64,000 nt of DNA from Salinicola lusitanus (GCF_003206045.1 NZ_PZJM01000009.1:434001-498000); one strand, 5' to 3'; positions 28,890-37,771 are shown, counted from the first letter of the stretch. A program made the numbers and translations. Notes: generated by a model from the letters alone, not told the origin.

Positions 28890-29834
28890 TCACTTCCACG
28901 GCTGGTGCTTCCACAAGTCTCCCGCGATATCGGACTGCGCCTCGGCCAGCCTGCGGTAGTCCTCCCCCACGACGATATCCAGCGAGTTGCCCTGAGCCGC
29001 CAGCTCCCGACGAAGATCCGGGTTGTCGGCCAGGTGCCTGAAGGCCGCTTCGAGGCGGGACTCGAGCGCATCGGGTAGCCCCTTGGGCGCGACGAACCCG
29101 CGATAGGAGCCCATCTCGACGTCGTACCCCTGCTCCTTGGCGGTCGGCACGTCCGGCGCGTAGGAGGAACGCTGGTCATCCAGCACGGCGAGAACTCGTA
29201 GATCGTCCTCGAAGCCCACCGTCTGGCTCAGCGCCATGGTCCCGACCGCCACATGCCCGCCCATCAGTGTCGTCCTCGCCATGGAGGCGCCCTCGAAGGG
29301 GATCAGGTTGAAGTCGACGCCGGCAGCCGCTTCCATCAATAGCGCGCTGAAGTGATCGTTGCCGCCCAGGGACGCCAGCGCCACGCTCAGGCTCCCGGGC
29401 TTGGCCTTGGCGGCCTCGATCAGCTCGTCGAGGCTGTGGTAGGGCGAATTCCGACTGACGACGATGGTGTTGGGGTCGTGGACCACGTTGGCGATGTAAT
29501 CGAAACTGTCGGCGTCATAAGCGGCATGGCGATCGAAGGTCAGCGCCAGCGCTGCCGGCAGGTTGAAGGTGCCCAGGGTGTAGCCGTCGGGCTTGGCCTC
29601 GGCGACGCTGGTGAAACCGATCTGGCCACCGGCGCCGGGTTGGTTCTTGACCACGACGCTCGCATCGTCGCCCAACGCCTTCTCCAGGTACTTGCCGACC
29701 ACGCGGGCCAGCACGTCGGTGCCCCCGCCTGGCGAGTAGCCCACGACCACCGTGATCGGCTTGTCGGGGTAATCGGCGAAGGCCGTGGCGCTCAGCGCGG
29801 AGAGCAGTATCGTGGCCAGCGTTCTCTTGAGCAT
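28890..29834 (-). CDS. TctC/Bug binding protein, second receptor of TTT system 2
   Basis: 314 aa. Signal peptide MLKRTLATILLSALSATAFA; mature part begins DYPDKPITVVVGYSPGGGTDVLAR, followed by KNQPGAGGQIGF and AKPDGYTLG. The start at 29834 gives a standard signal peptide. The protein closely resembles the receptor at 33045-34001, including the C-terminal HQPWK/TQPWK ending. It is the last gene of an operon that already contains a TctC, so one TctAB pair may serve two receptors with different ligands. Confidence 0.9.
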   Translation of the reverse strand: MLKRTLATILLSALSATAFADYPDKPITVVVGYSPGGGTDVLARVVGKYLEKALGDDASVVVKNQPGAGGQIGFTSVAEAKPDGYTLGTFNLPAALALTFDRHAAYDADSFDYIANVVHDPNTIVVSRNSPYHSLDELIEAAKAKPGSLSVALASLGGNDHFSALLMEAAAGVDFNLIPFEGASMARTTLMGGHVAVGTMALSQTVGFEDDLRVLAVLDDQRSSYAPDVPTAKEQGYDVEMGSYRGFVAPKGLPDALESRLEAAFRHLADNPDLRRELAAQGNSLDIVVGEDYRRLAEAQSDIAGDLWKHQPWK

Positions 29835-29900
29835 CGTCTCTTTCCTCATGGTCGTCGGGTGACTGCGGTCAAGGCGGCGTCGCCAGGTCCTGGTCACTGT

Positions 29901-30911
29901 TCACTGCCAGCCAGGGTCGAGGCCGTAGGTCTCGGCGGCCGTGCGCCAGAACAGGCGGTCCCGATCTGCCTGACCCAGGGGTTGAGTCAGTCGTTTGAAG
30001 GCATTCCACAACGCGACGTAGGAGTACATGCCCTTGTCCACGGGGAAATTGCTTTCGAACATGGCGCGATGCGAGCCGAAGGCCTCGAGGCAGGTCTCCA
30101 CATGGGGCGACCAGTCCGAGGCGAGCTGCGCGGAAGTCGGCGGTTCGGGATTCAGGTGATAGGCGTTGCCGAAAACCGCCAGGCCGAATCCGCCGATCTT
30201 GATGCGGGTATTGGGCAGCGCCGCCAGCCGCTGGATTCCCTGGCGCCAGGCCGCGAAATCCGCGGGGGTTCTGCCGCGGAACGGCCCCACCCCCAGCGGG
30301 CCGCCGCAGTGATCGATCACCACGATGAGGTCCGGCAGGGCGCGGGCCAGCGCTTCTACCTCCTGAAGCTGGGTCTGATAGGCCCAGACATCCAGCGTGA
30401 GTCCCGCCCGGGCCACTTGCGCGGCGCCCTCATGGAAGGCCCTGGCGCGCAGCAGGCCATCCGGTGCCGGCCGGGGGTTGGAGCGTACGGTCGGATCGGG
30501 ATGATAGGCGGTGGTGTTACGAATGCCGCGCACGCTACCGGGCGCAATGGCGCATAGCGCCTCGAGCGTCTCTCGAACCTGGCTGCCGGCCAGCAGGTCG
30601 GCGAAGGCGACGATGCCGAGCGGGTAACTCGGGGTGCCAGCGCTCCACTCGAGTACCGTCTCGACTTCGCCGAGCGGTTTGAGGGCCTCGGGCCCCGCAT
30701 CGCGATACCCGGTGCGGCCCTGGACGTAGAGGCTCGCGCGGACGTCGTGACCCTGGGCGACATCCGCCAGGAACTCGTCGGTGCGGTAGCGGCTCTCTTC
30801 CCGGTCCCAGAGATGGTGATGCGCATCGAGGATCCTCTGCTCGGGCATCAGGATCGGTTCCCGGTGGCGGGCCAGCCACGACTCCCGGATCGTCGCGTGC
30901 GGCGTCTTCAT
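29901..30911 (-). CDS. Amidohydrolase-family metal-dependent hydrolase (COG3618 type)
   Basis: 336-aa TIM-barrel hydrolase. The N-terminal ILDAHHHLWD carries the HxH metal motif; VVIDHCGGPLGVG and MFESNFPVDKGMYSY are typical of the COG3618 sugar-lactone/aryl-lactone hydrolase group. The protein starts with about 22 residues before MPEQRILDAHHH; the ATG at 30848 is an alternative. It overlaps tctA by 4 bp (ATGA), as the other COG3618 gene in this window also directly follows a transporter. Confidence 0.87.
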   Translation of the reverse strand: MKTPHATIRESWLARHREPILMPEQRILDAHHHLWDREESRYRTDEFLADVAQGHDVRASLYVQGRTGYRDAGPEALKPLGEVETVLEWSAGTPSYPLGIVAFADLLAGSQVRETLEALCAIAPGSVRGIRNTTAYHPDPTVRSNPRPAPDGLLRARAFHEGAAQVARAGLTLDVWAYQTQLQEVEALARALPDLIVVIDHCGGPLGVGPFRGRTPADFAAWRQGIQRLAALPNTRIKIGGFGLAVFGNAYHLNPEPPTSAQLASDWSPHVETCLEAFGSHRAMFESNFPVDKGMYSYVALWNAFKRLTQPLGQADRDRLFWRTAAETYGLDPGWQ

Positions 30912-32416
30912 CCCGCTACCTTGCTGGCCTTTCTGGCGCGCAGACGTCGCGAGACGAGCGGCGAGACGATGACCAGCAGCACCATGGCGATGAGCACCTT
31001 GGCGGTGGGGCTCGACGCCAGAATGCTCCAGTCACCACCGCCGATCCTCAGCGCCAGGCGCAGGTTCTGCTCCGCGAAACCGCCGAGGATCAGGCCCAGC
31101 ACCACCGGCGGCAGCGGGAACTTCAGCTTGTCCATGAAGTAGCCAATGAGACCGAAGCCCAGCATCAGGTAGACATCGAACATGCGATTGTTGATCGAGT
31201 AGACCCCAATGAAGACCAGGGCAATGATGATGGCGCCGAGTAGCGGCCGCGGCAGGCGCAGTACCTGAGCGAAGCTGTTCGTCGCCAGGGCGCCGCCCAG
31301 GAAGATCAGCAGGATGGCGGCGAACAGGAATTGCCACATGAAGCCGAAGACGATCTCGGGGTTGTCACGGAAAAGCATCGGCCCCGGCTGGAGACCATGG
31401 ATCAGCAGTCCGCCCAGCATGACGGCGGCGACGGCGGTGCCCGGAATCCCCAGGGTCAGCGCCGGGATCAGCGCGGCGGCGGTATCGGCATTGTTCGACG
31501 TCTCGGATGCCGCGACGCCCTCGGGCTCGCCCTTGCCCCAGTCATCCGGGTTCTTGGAGGCACGCCGCGCTTCGTTGTAGCTGAGGAAGGCGGCCATCGA
31601 TCCGCCGGCCCCCGGCAGGATGCCGACGAAGACCCCGATCACCGACGAGCGAAGCCAGGTCTTCCAGTACTTCAACATGCCGGGTATCGCCTTCCAGATG
31701 CTGGTCGTATTGAGGCGCCCGGTGTTCTTGGTGTCGAAGTCACGAACTTCTTCGAGCAGCCCGATTGCCGGCGGCAGCGCGTAGAGACCCACCAGCAGCA
31801 CGACGATGTTGATGCCATCCAGCAGCTCGAGATGGCCGAAGGTGTAACGCTCGTAGCCCGTGATCGTATCGACGCCGATCAAGGAGACGAACACGCCGAA
31901 AGCGGCGCTGATCAGCCCTTTGATGATGTCGCCGCCGAGCAGGAACACGATCGCCGACATGCCGAACACGGCAACCCAGAAGATCTCGGTCGGCCCGAAC
32001 AGGAGCGTCACCTTGGCCAGCGGCGGCGCCAGCAGCATCAGAACCAGCGCCGAGGCGATACCGCCCAGCGCCGACGAGACCACCGCCACCTGCAGGGCGT
32101 AGCCGCCGCGCCCTTGTTGGGCCATCGGGTAGCCGTCGAAGCTCGTGGCGACGGCCGCCGGGGTGCCGGGGATGCGCAACAGCACGGCAGGAATCGATCC
32201 GCCGTACATGGCGCCGTTGTAGATGCCGGCCATCATGCCGAGCGCGACTAGCGGGTCCATGCCGAAGGTGAACGGAATGAGCACCGAAATCGCCATGGTG
32301 GCGCTGAGGCCCGGCAGGGCGCCGACGCAGATGCCGGCGATCACGCCGACCACGACTGCAAGGATATTGCCTAGGGACAGCACTGCCGGCAGTGCGTCGA
32401 TGAGATTGCCGTACAT
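30908..32416 (-). CDS. Tripartite tricarboxylate transporter large permease (TctA), system 2
   Basis: 502 aa with about 12 helices. TctA repeats are GALPGLSATMAISVLIP, GIYNGAMYGGSIPAVLLRIPGTPAAV and GILPGAGGSMAAFLSYNEARR. It is part of the operon tctC-tctB-tctA-amidohydrolase-tctC on the minus strand. Confidence 0.94.
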   Translation of the reverse strand: MYGNLIDALPAVLSLGNILAVVVGVIAGICVGALPGLSATMAISVLIPFTFGMDPLVALGMMAGIYNGAMYGGSIPAVLLRIPGTPAAVATSFDGYPMAQQGRGGYALQVAVVSSALGGIASALVLMLLAPPLAKVTLLFGPTEIFWVAVFGMSAIVFLLGGDIIKGLISAAFGVFVSLIGVDTITGYERYTFGHLELLDGINIVVLLVGLYALPPAIGLLEEVRDFDTKNTGRLNTTSIWKAIPGMLKYWKTWLRSSVIGVFVGILPGAGGSMAAFLSYNEARRASKNPDDWGKGEPEGVAASETSNNADTAAALIPALTLGIPGTAVAAVMLGGLLIHGLQPGPMLFRDNPEIVFGFMWQFLFAAILLIFLGGALATNSFAQVLRLPRPLLGAIIIALVFIGVYSINNRMFDVYLMLGFGLIGYFMDKLKFPLPPVVLGLILGGFAEQNLRLALRIGGGDWSILASSPTAKVLIAMVLLVIVSPLVSRRLRARKASKVAG

Positions 32417-32428
32417 GGGATGCCCTCG

Positions 32429-32926
32429 CTAGCGCAGAAAGAGTTCGGTGGGAAGTTCCTGGCCCATCAACAGCACGAAGATGATCGCGATGCCGCCGGT
32501 GAATATCAGATCGGCGAGCAGCAACCCCTTCAGGCTGCGATAGCCGAAACACCAGGCCACCGCGGGGATCATCACCGCGGTCGTGGTGTAGAAGCCGAGC
32601 AGGGCGACGCCCGCGACGTAGAGGGCGATGGACGCTGCGATCCCGAGGAAACGGCGGGCGTTATCGAAGACCTGCGTGGGCGCGTAGGCGTCGCCTTGTC
32701 GCTTGAGGCGGATCACGCAGCGGGCGATCAAGAAGACGCCGAGTAGAACGAGCACCGACAGCATCGAGACCGGCAGCAACGCTGTCATCGCCGGCATCCC
32801 GGCGGTCCGCAGGAGCAGGGCGCCCGCTGCCAGAACGATGACGATGCCGGCGATCAGGTCCGGATCGAGGCGGCGAGAACGAGGGGACGATGGGGCGTTG
32901 GACTCGTGGTTCATGGTCTGTCTCAT
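32429..32926 (-). CDS. Tripartite tricarboxylate transporter small permease (TctB), system 2
   Basis: 165 aa with four predicted helices (AGIVIVLAAGALLL, SVLVLLGVFLIARCV, FLGIAASIALYVAGVALLG and a C-terminal one). The start is uncertain: ATG 32926, ATG 32914 (MNHESNAP) and TTG 32929 are all in frame. It is separated from the receptor gene by 115 bp containing a hairpin. Confidence 0.86.
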   Translation of the reverse strand: MRQTMNHESNAPSSPRSRRLDPDLIAGIVIVLAAGALLLRTAGMPAMTALLPVSMLSVLVLLGVFLIARCVIRLKRQGDAYAPTQVFDNARRFLGIAASIALYVAGVALLGFYTTTAVMIPAVAWCFGYRSLKGLLLADLIFTGGIAIIFVLLMGQELPTELFLR

Positions 32927-32977
32927 CAATGGAAGGACGAGGGGCCGACGTGTCTCGCCACTGGCGCGAGCCGACTA

Positions 32978-33000
32978 CGACTCTCTCGTGACGAGAGTCG
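32978..33000 (-). other. Intercistronic stem-loop between tctC and tctB
   Basis: CGACTCTC and GAGAGTCG form a perfect 8-bp stem around a 7-nt loop, just after the tctC stop. It lacks a T-run, so it is more likely an mRNA-stabilising or processing structure that raises receptor over permease levels than a terminator. Confidence 0.45.
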
Positions 33001-33044
33001 CAGGGATCATCGAGGGGGTGTCGGATGGCGCGGGCGAGTGACGC

Positions 33045-34001
33045 TTACTTCCAGGGCTGGGTTTCCCAGATCTGCTTGGCGAGCTCCAGCTGTTCGGCGT
33101 TGAGCGCCTCGAAGTCGTCACCCAGTGCAAGTTCGGTGGGATTGCCCGACTTGCGCATCGCGGTCTGAAAGTCCGGGTCGTCGTAGGTCTGCTGGAACGC
33201 GGCGAGCAGCTTCGACTCGACGTCTTCGGGCAGGCCGGCCGGCGCGACGAAGCCGCGCAGAGCGCCATTGACCAGGTCGTAACCCTGTTCCTGGAAGGTC
33301 GGGATATCCTCGGCCATGCTGGAGCGCTCTTTCGAGGCGATACCCAGAACGTTCAGCTCGTCGCGAAAATTGACCACTTCGGAGACGTTGATGATACCCA
33401 TCGTCACGTGTCCCCCCATCAACGCGCTGCGTGCCGGCGCCGAACCCGAGAAGGGAACGGTGATGTAGTCGGCGTCCGTTGCGCTGGAGAGCTTCTGCAG
33501 GAAGAAATGATCGTCGCCGCCGAGGCTGGACATGGCGACCGTCACCGCGCCCGAGCGGGCCTTGGCGGCCTCGACGAGCTTGTCCATGGTGTCGATGTCA
33601 CTACTTTTTGGCGTCACGATCACATTGGGATCGTTAACGATGTTGGCGAGATAGGTGAAGCTGTCAGCGTCGTAATCCGCATTGCGGTCGAGGGTTCGTG
33701 CCATCGCTCCCGGCAGATTGTAGGTGCCGATCGTATAGCCATCCGGGTCGGCTTCGGCCACGGCCGTGATGCCGATCTGCCCGCTGGCTCCGGGCATGTT
33801 CTTGACGACCACGGACACGCCGTTACCCAGGTACTTCTCCAGATAAGGGGCGATATTTCTTGCCATGACGTCGGTGCCGCCACCCGCGGCGAAGCCGACG
33901 ATCATGTCGATTTTCTTTTCAGGATAATCTGCCAGAGCGCTCGTGGTAGTGATGCATGAGACGATAAGCGCTGCGGCGACCGAAAGCGATTTGAATCCCA
34001 T
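33045..34001 (-). CDS. TctC/Bug binding protein, first receptor of TTT system 2
   Basis: 318 aa. Signal peptide ending near TTSALA, then DYPEKKIDMIVGFAAGGGTDVMAR, KNMPGASGQIGI and ADPDGYTIG. GAGGG lies eight bases before the ATG. It is the first gene of the operon; a TAGACYWWRGTCTA-type palindrome is 126 bp upstream. Confidence 0.92.
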   Translation of the reverse strand: MGFKSLSVAAALIVSCITTTSALADYPEKKIDMIVGFAAGGGTDVMARNIAPYLEKYLGNGVSVVVKNMPGASGQIGITAVAEADPDGYTIGTYNLPGAMARTLDRNADYDADSFTYLANIVNDPNVIVTPKSSDIDTMDKLVEAAKARSGAVTVAMSSLGGDDHFFLQKLSSATDADYITVPFSGSAPARSALMGGHVTMGIINVSEVVNFRDELNVLGIASKERSSMAEDIPTFQEQGYDLVNGALRGFVAPAGLPEDVESKLLAAFQQTYDDPDFQTAMRKSGNPTELALGDDFEALNAEQLELAKQIWETQPWK

Positions 34002-34126
34002 TTTTGTGCCCTCAAGACTCTCAATTCGTCCGGCCAGTTAAGGGCACATCAAAGGAGGGCTAAAGCGAATATTTTTATTGGACGTGGTTAATTTTTTTTC
34101 ACACAAGGAATTAGGGATGTGAATCG

Positions 34127-34139
34127 AGACTTTGGTCTA
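34127..34139. promoter_or_regulatory. Shared palindrome upstream of TTT system 2
   Basis: AGACTTTGGTCTA is a perfect AGAC-N4-GTCT dyad and matches 13 of the 14 positions of the copy at 48430 (in reverse complement). It lies 126 bp before tctC, next to an AT-rich stretch (34060-34110) that could hold the promoter. Confidence 0.55.
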
Positions 34140-34211
34140 AAGTTTCGCAGCTTTACTTAAATGATGTCCGGCATTGTGTCAATCAGACCAATTGTGCGGC
34201 GAGTTCGTGCA

Positions 34212-34484
34212 CTACCCCGGGTACCGAGAGTGTCGGATGCTTCGAATATCTAAATTGTCAGGTTGGCGAGATGCCGCCTGGTGGTCGGTGCCGCCCCGAT
34301 GGCGCAAGCACGACATTGCGATACGATTAATCCCCAAGAGACGGGCGATCCGCTGGAGATCGGCGGTATTGGCGGCGATATCGCCGCCGAAACCGGCCGT
34401 CGACAGCTCGGCGAGGAATCGGCGATAGCGCCCGGGCAGCGTCAGCTTGGCGCTGGCCCGGTCAAGGCGTGTCATCATTGCCAA
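34212..34484 (-). pseudogene. Possible N-terminal remnant of an FAD-linked oxidase
   Basis: In the 593-bp gap between TTT system 2 and the next operon the minus strand encodes TRLDRASAKLTLPGRYRRFL and AELSTAGFGGDIAA, which resembles the N-terminus of YdiJ/D-lactate-dehydrogenase-type FAD oxidases. TADLQRIARLLG follows, as if about 20 residues had been deleted. The rest degenerates. The resemblance is from memory of the family and not verified. No other gene is visible in this gap. Confidence 0.3.
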
Positions 34485-34594
34485 GTCCAGCGCTCGAAAT
34501 CAAACTATCAGGATGAGATACCAATCGATTGGGTATCTCGATTGCACGAACATGCCAGGCCGTCGGTCTTGAAAAAAGCCAAGGCTTTCATGCT

Positions 34595-35701
34595 TTATCG
34601 AGAAGCCTTTGTTGGGGGTTTTCCGAATATCGCATGATAACGCTCAGCGTAAATTGGCCAGGCTTCTGGGTTGAGCAAGCGCGGCGGGAATTCACCGTCT
34701 AGTGTTTCGATCAGTTGCCGTGTTGCCCAGGTTGCAATATTGCGCCGCGCCTCGTGAGTGACGCCGGCGGTGTGATACGTCGCCATGACATTGGGCATGG
34801 CCAGCAGTGGATGGTCCAGAGGCGGGGGTTCAATGTCCCACACATCGATACCGGCTCCACCGATATGACCGCTTTGAAGTGCCTCGGCCAACGCCGCTTC
34901 CGAGTGGATGCCACCGCGTGCCGTGGTGACGAAGAGTGCGCCGGGTTTCATGGCAGCAAAGGCGGACGCATCAAACATCCCAAGCGTGTCGGCCTTCCTC
35001 GGGCAGTGCAGCGATACGATGTCCGATTCGGCCAGCAGCGTCGATAGGGTCACCGGTTGGGCACCTCTCTCTCGAATCGTGTCCGCATTCAGGAACGGAT
35101 CGTAGGCGATCACCTCCATGCCGAACGCTCTGGCCAACGCGGCGACCTGCTTGCCGATATGGCCGATGCCTACGAGTCCGACTGTCTTGCCTTGCAGCTC
35201 GCGTCCCATGAGATCCTCTCGGGAGAAGGTGCCCCCTTGCCTCAGGCGGTGGTCATTCTCCGCGAGTCGCTTGTTGACTCCCAGCATCATGCCCAAGGTG
35301 TGTTCGGCAACCGATTGGGCGTTGGCGCCGGATTGATTCATCACGAGGACGCCGGCACGGCTGCACGCCTCGATATCGACCGTGTCATAGCCGGACCCTG
35401 ACGTGGAGACGCAGAGAAGGTTGGGCGTTCTGGCGAGCAAGGCTTCATTGGCGAACCAGCTCGGAGGGGTTTCATCCTTAGCCGAGGATATCTGGTAGGC
35501 GTGTGCCGCCTGCAGCACCTCTGCGCAGTCGTCGAGGCGGCTGGCAACGGGGAGCGTGGTCAGCGTGATGTCGGGTCGGGTCTTGTAGATGGCCTGCATC
35601 GATTCGTCGTACCAGACATCGAGTCGGAAGACCGACTTGTCGAGAGACCGTTGCCGCGACGTCGTCTCTAGTGGTGTCGGCGCACTGTGTCGATGATTCA
35701 A
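34595..35701 (-). CDS. D-2-hydroxyacid dehydrogenase family protein
   Basis: 368 aa. Rossmann motif GLVGIGHIGKQVAALARAFG, catalytic Arg in TTARGGIHSEAAL, Glu in IDVWDIEPPPLDHP and His in ATYHTAGVTHEA, all in the order of the D-isomer-specific family. The start is probably TTG at 35701, overlapping the stop of the FMN dehydrogenase gene (TTGA), so translation is coupled. No closer in-frame ATG preserves the N-terminal domain. The coupling suggests that it reduces the oxoacid made by the FMN enzyme, inverting the hydroxyl stereochemistry. Confidence 0.86.
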   Translation of the reverse strand: MNHRHSAPTPLETTSRQRSLDKSVFRLDVWYDESMQAIYKTRPDITLTTLPVASRLDDCAEVLQAAHAYQISSAKDETPPSWFANEALLARTPNLLCVSTSGSGYDTVDIEACSRAGVLVMNQSGANAQSVAEHTLGMMLGVNKRLAENDHRLRQGGTFSREDLMGRELQGKTVGLVGIGHIGKQVAALARAFGMEVIAYDPFLNADTIRERGAQPVTLSTLLAESDIVSLHCPRKADTLGMFDASAFAAMKPGALFVTTARGGIHSEAALAEALQSGHIGGAGIDVWDIEPPPLDHPLLAMPNVMATYHTAGVTHEARRNIATWATRQLIETLDGEFPPRLLNPEAWPIYAERYHAIFGKPPTKASR

Positions 35702-37029
35702 TTTTCGCTCCTCGCTTCCTGACGATGATTCTCTCGATCGGTGTGATGGTCTCGATGTGACGAATTTTCTGGACTGTCGTGATGACCTGGGTCGCTGTCA
35801 TTCGACAAGCGGCGCTCCGCCATCGAGGTCAGCGCGACCAAGTGATCCCGGCGCAACTGATTCAGTCGAGTGATGCCCAGTAGTGCCATGTCTCGCCGGA
35901 TCTCGGCCGACATGAGTTCGATGGCGTGCGCGACGCCCGGCTCGCCGCCGACGGCGGCGGCATAGGCGAACGGTCGCCCGATGAATACGAAGCGCGCCCC
36001 GAGAGCCAGGGCTTTCAGCACGTCCGTGCCGCGACGGAAACCGCTGTCGATCATGACCGGCAGGTCGCCCACTGCCGCGATGATGTCGGCCAGCGCATGT
36101 AACGGCGAGATCGCCCCATCCAGCTGCCGGCCGCCGTGGTTGGATACGATGAGCGCGTCGACCCCGAGTGCCTGGGCTCTTTTCGCATCGGTGGGATGCA
36201 GGACACTCTTGAGTACCAGCCGGCCCCGCCAGATGTCGCGAATGAATCCCAGGTCGTCCCAGTTCAAATGGCCCCGGTCGGAGATATCTCTGTCGACATG
36301 GGGGGAGAAAATAGGGGCGCCGCGGGAAGCGTAGTTGTTCTCGAAGTGCGGCATCCCGTGGCGATGGAGCGTTCTCAGGAAGGTGTTGAACAGCCATCCG
36401 GGATGTGAAATGCCATCCCAGGCCAGTCTGACCGACGGCTTCATGGGGGAGGAGAAGCCGGCTCGACGGTTGTTGTCCGGGTTCGTGGCAACCGGCGTAT
36501 CCAGGGTGATCACCAGCGTGGTAAACCCCGCTGCCTGGACGCGTGCCACCAGCGACCGAATGGCCTCGCGCCCGGCCGGTAGATAGGCCTGGAACCAGGT
36601 CGCGTCTCCCCGGTCGGCGAGGGTTTCCATACGGATTAGCGATGAGCCGCTCATGATCATCGGGATGCCCGCCGATGCGGCGGCGTCAGCGAGGACGATG
36701 TCAGCCCGGTAAGCCCACAGTGCGCCGAGTCCCATCGGTGCGATACCGAATGGCGATGACATCGGCAGGTCGAAGAGGGTCGTGGTCTGGCTCACTTGGG
36801 AGACATCCACCAGCACGCGTGGCATGAAGCCATAATCGCCAAAGGCATGCCGGTTGGCTCTGAACGATTGACCCTCTTCTGCGGCATTGGCGATGTAGGA
36901 AAAGATGGAGTGGGGCAGATACCGACGAGCCGCCGCCTCGAAGTCGTGCAGGTTGTGAATACGGGCCAGCCGTCGACGGATTATCGCCGATCGGGCGTCA
37001 GCGAGAAGGGGGCGGATTGAGATCGGCAT
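35698..37029 (-). CDS. FMN-dependent alpha-hydroxy-acid dehydrogenase
   Basis: 443 aa. TIM-barrel family signs: FEAAARRYLPHSIFSYI, FGIAPMGLGALW, WFQAYLPAG, the active-site SNHGGRQLDG and the FMN-phosphate segment DSGFRRGTDVLKALALGA. I chose the ATG at 37029 (MPISIRPLL) because GGAA lies seven bases upstream; ATG 37044 lacks one. The enzyme domain ends near LNQLRRDHLVALTSM. About 40 further residues rich in His, Asp, Ser and Arg follow, which is unusual. Its stop overlaps the downstream D-2-hydroxyacid dehydrogenase start. Confidence 0.88.
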   Translation of the reverse strand: MPISIRPLLADARSAIIRRRLARIHNLHDFEAAARRYLPHSIFSYIANAAEEGQSFRANRHAFGDYGFMPRVLVDVSQVSQTTTLFDLPMSSPFGIAPMGLGALWAYRADIVLADAAASAGIPMIMSGSSLIRMETLADRGDATWFQAYLPAGREAIRSLVARVQAAGFTTLVITLDTPVATNPDNNRRAGFSSPMKPSVRLAWDGISHPGWLFNTFLRTLHRHGMPHFENNYASRGAPIFSPHVDRDISDRGHLNWDDLGFIRDIWRGRLVLKSVLHPTDAKRAQALGVDALIVSNHGGRQLDGAISPLHALADIIAAVGDLPVMIDSGFRRGTDVLKALALGARFVFIGRPFAYAAAVGGEPGVAHAIELMSAEIRRDMALLGITRLNQLRRDHLVALTSMAERRLSNDSDPGHHDSPENSSHRDHHTDRENHRQEARSEN

Positions 37030-37132
37030 CGAGCGTTCCGTCATTCAGTCTAGCGGGGCCGGCGATCAAGGGGATTGGGTCTTCGCGCAACACCCTCATC
37101 CCGCGACGCGCCGGTCATTGACTAGCCAGGCT

Positions 37133-37771
37133 TTACTTCAAACCCAGGCGGTCGAGGGTGCCGCGTAGATTCAGTAGATCGAGCGTGCTGGCCCCTTGTT
37201 CCAATTCACGGCGGAACGCCTCTTCCTTCTCCTCGCGCGCCTGGGAGGCCGTGATGACGTCATCGAGCGCTTCGCTTGCCACCACCACCACGCCATCCCG
37301 ATCGCCGACCACGATGTCGCCGGCACGTATCGCCACGCCGCCGCACTGGATCGTTTCGTTGACCTTGCCCGATTGATGCTTGTGCGTTCCCTTGATCGAG
37401 AGCCCGCGGCAGAACACTGGAAAGCGGGATTCGATGATGGTGTCGGCGTCGCGCACCATGCCGTCGATGATCAGGCCGCTGATGCCCGCCAGCGTGGCCG
37501 CCAGCGTCAGAATATCCCCCCATGGCCCACCTTCGGTGAAGCCCTTGGCATCGACGACCAGCACGTCACCCGGCCTTGCCTTGGAGATGGCGTAGTGAAT
37601 CAGCAGATTGTCGCCGGGCGAGCAGTCCACGGTCAGTGCCCTGCCGGCCACTCTCAGCGTTGGATCCAGCGGCTTGATACCGGAATCCATGGCGCCACGC
37701 TGACCTTGAGCTTCATGAATCGTTGCACTGCCCAAGGTCTTCAGCGTGTCCATGACGGTCTGTGAGGTCAT
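37133..37771 (-). CDS. RraA-like protein (aldolase family)
   Basis: 212 aa, shorter than the paralogue at 26081. Motifs are GDVLVVDAKGFTEGGPWGDILTLAATLAG, LIIDGMVRDADTIIESRFPVFCRG and GDIVVGDRDGVVVV. The Arg-Asp pair of the Mg2+/pyruvate site is present. The start was set at the ATG of MTSQTVMDTLKTLG with GGAAGGG upstream; a longer in-frame reading runs into the promoter region. It heads an operon-like run with the FMN and D-hydroxyacid dehydrogenases and is divergent from TTT system 3. Confidence 0.84.
   Translation of the reverse strand: MTSQTVMDTLKTLGSATIHEAQGQRGAMDSGIKPLDPTLRVAGRALTVDCSPGDNLLIHYAISKARPGDVLVVDAKGFTEGGPWGDILTLAATLAGISGLIIDGMVRDADTIIESRFPVFCRGLSIKGTHKHQSGKVNETIQCGGVAIRAGDIVVGDRDGVVVVASEALDDVITASQAREEKEEAFRRELEQGASTLDLLNLRGTLDRLGLK

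Noticed and set aside
34174-34428. Small plus-strand frame in the 34.0-34.6 kb gap
   Set aside because: No ribosome-binding site or recognisable protein; the opposite strand gives the more plausible gene remnant.
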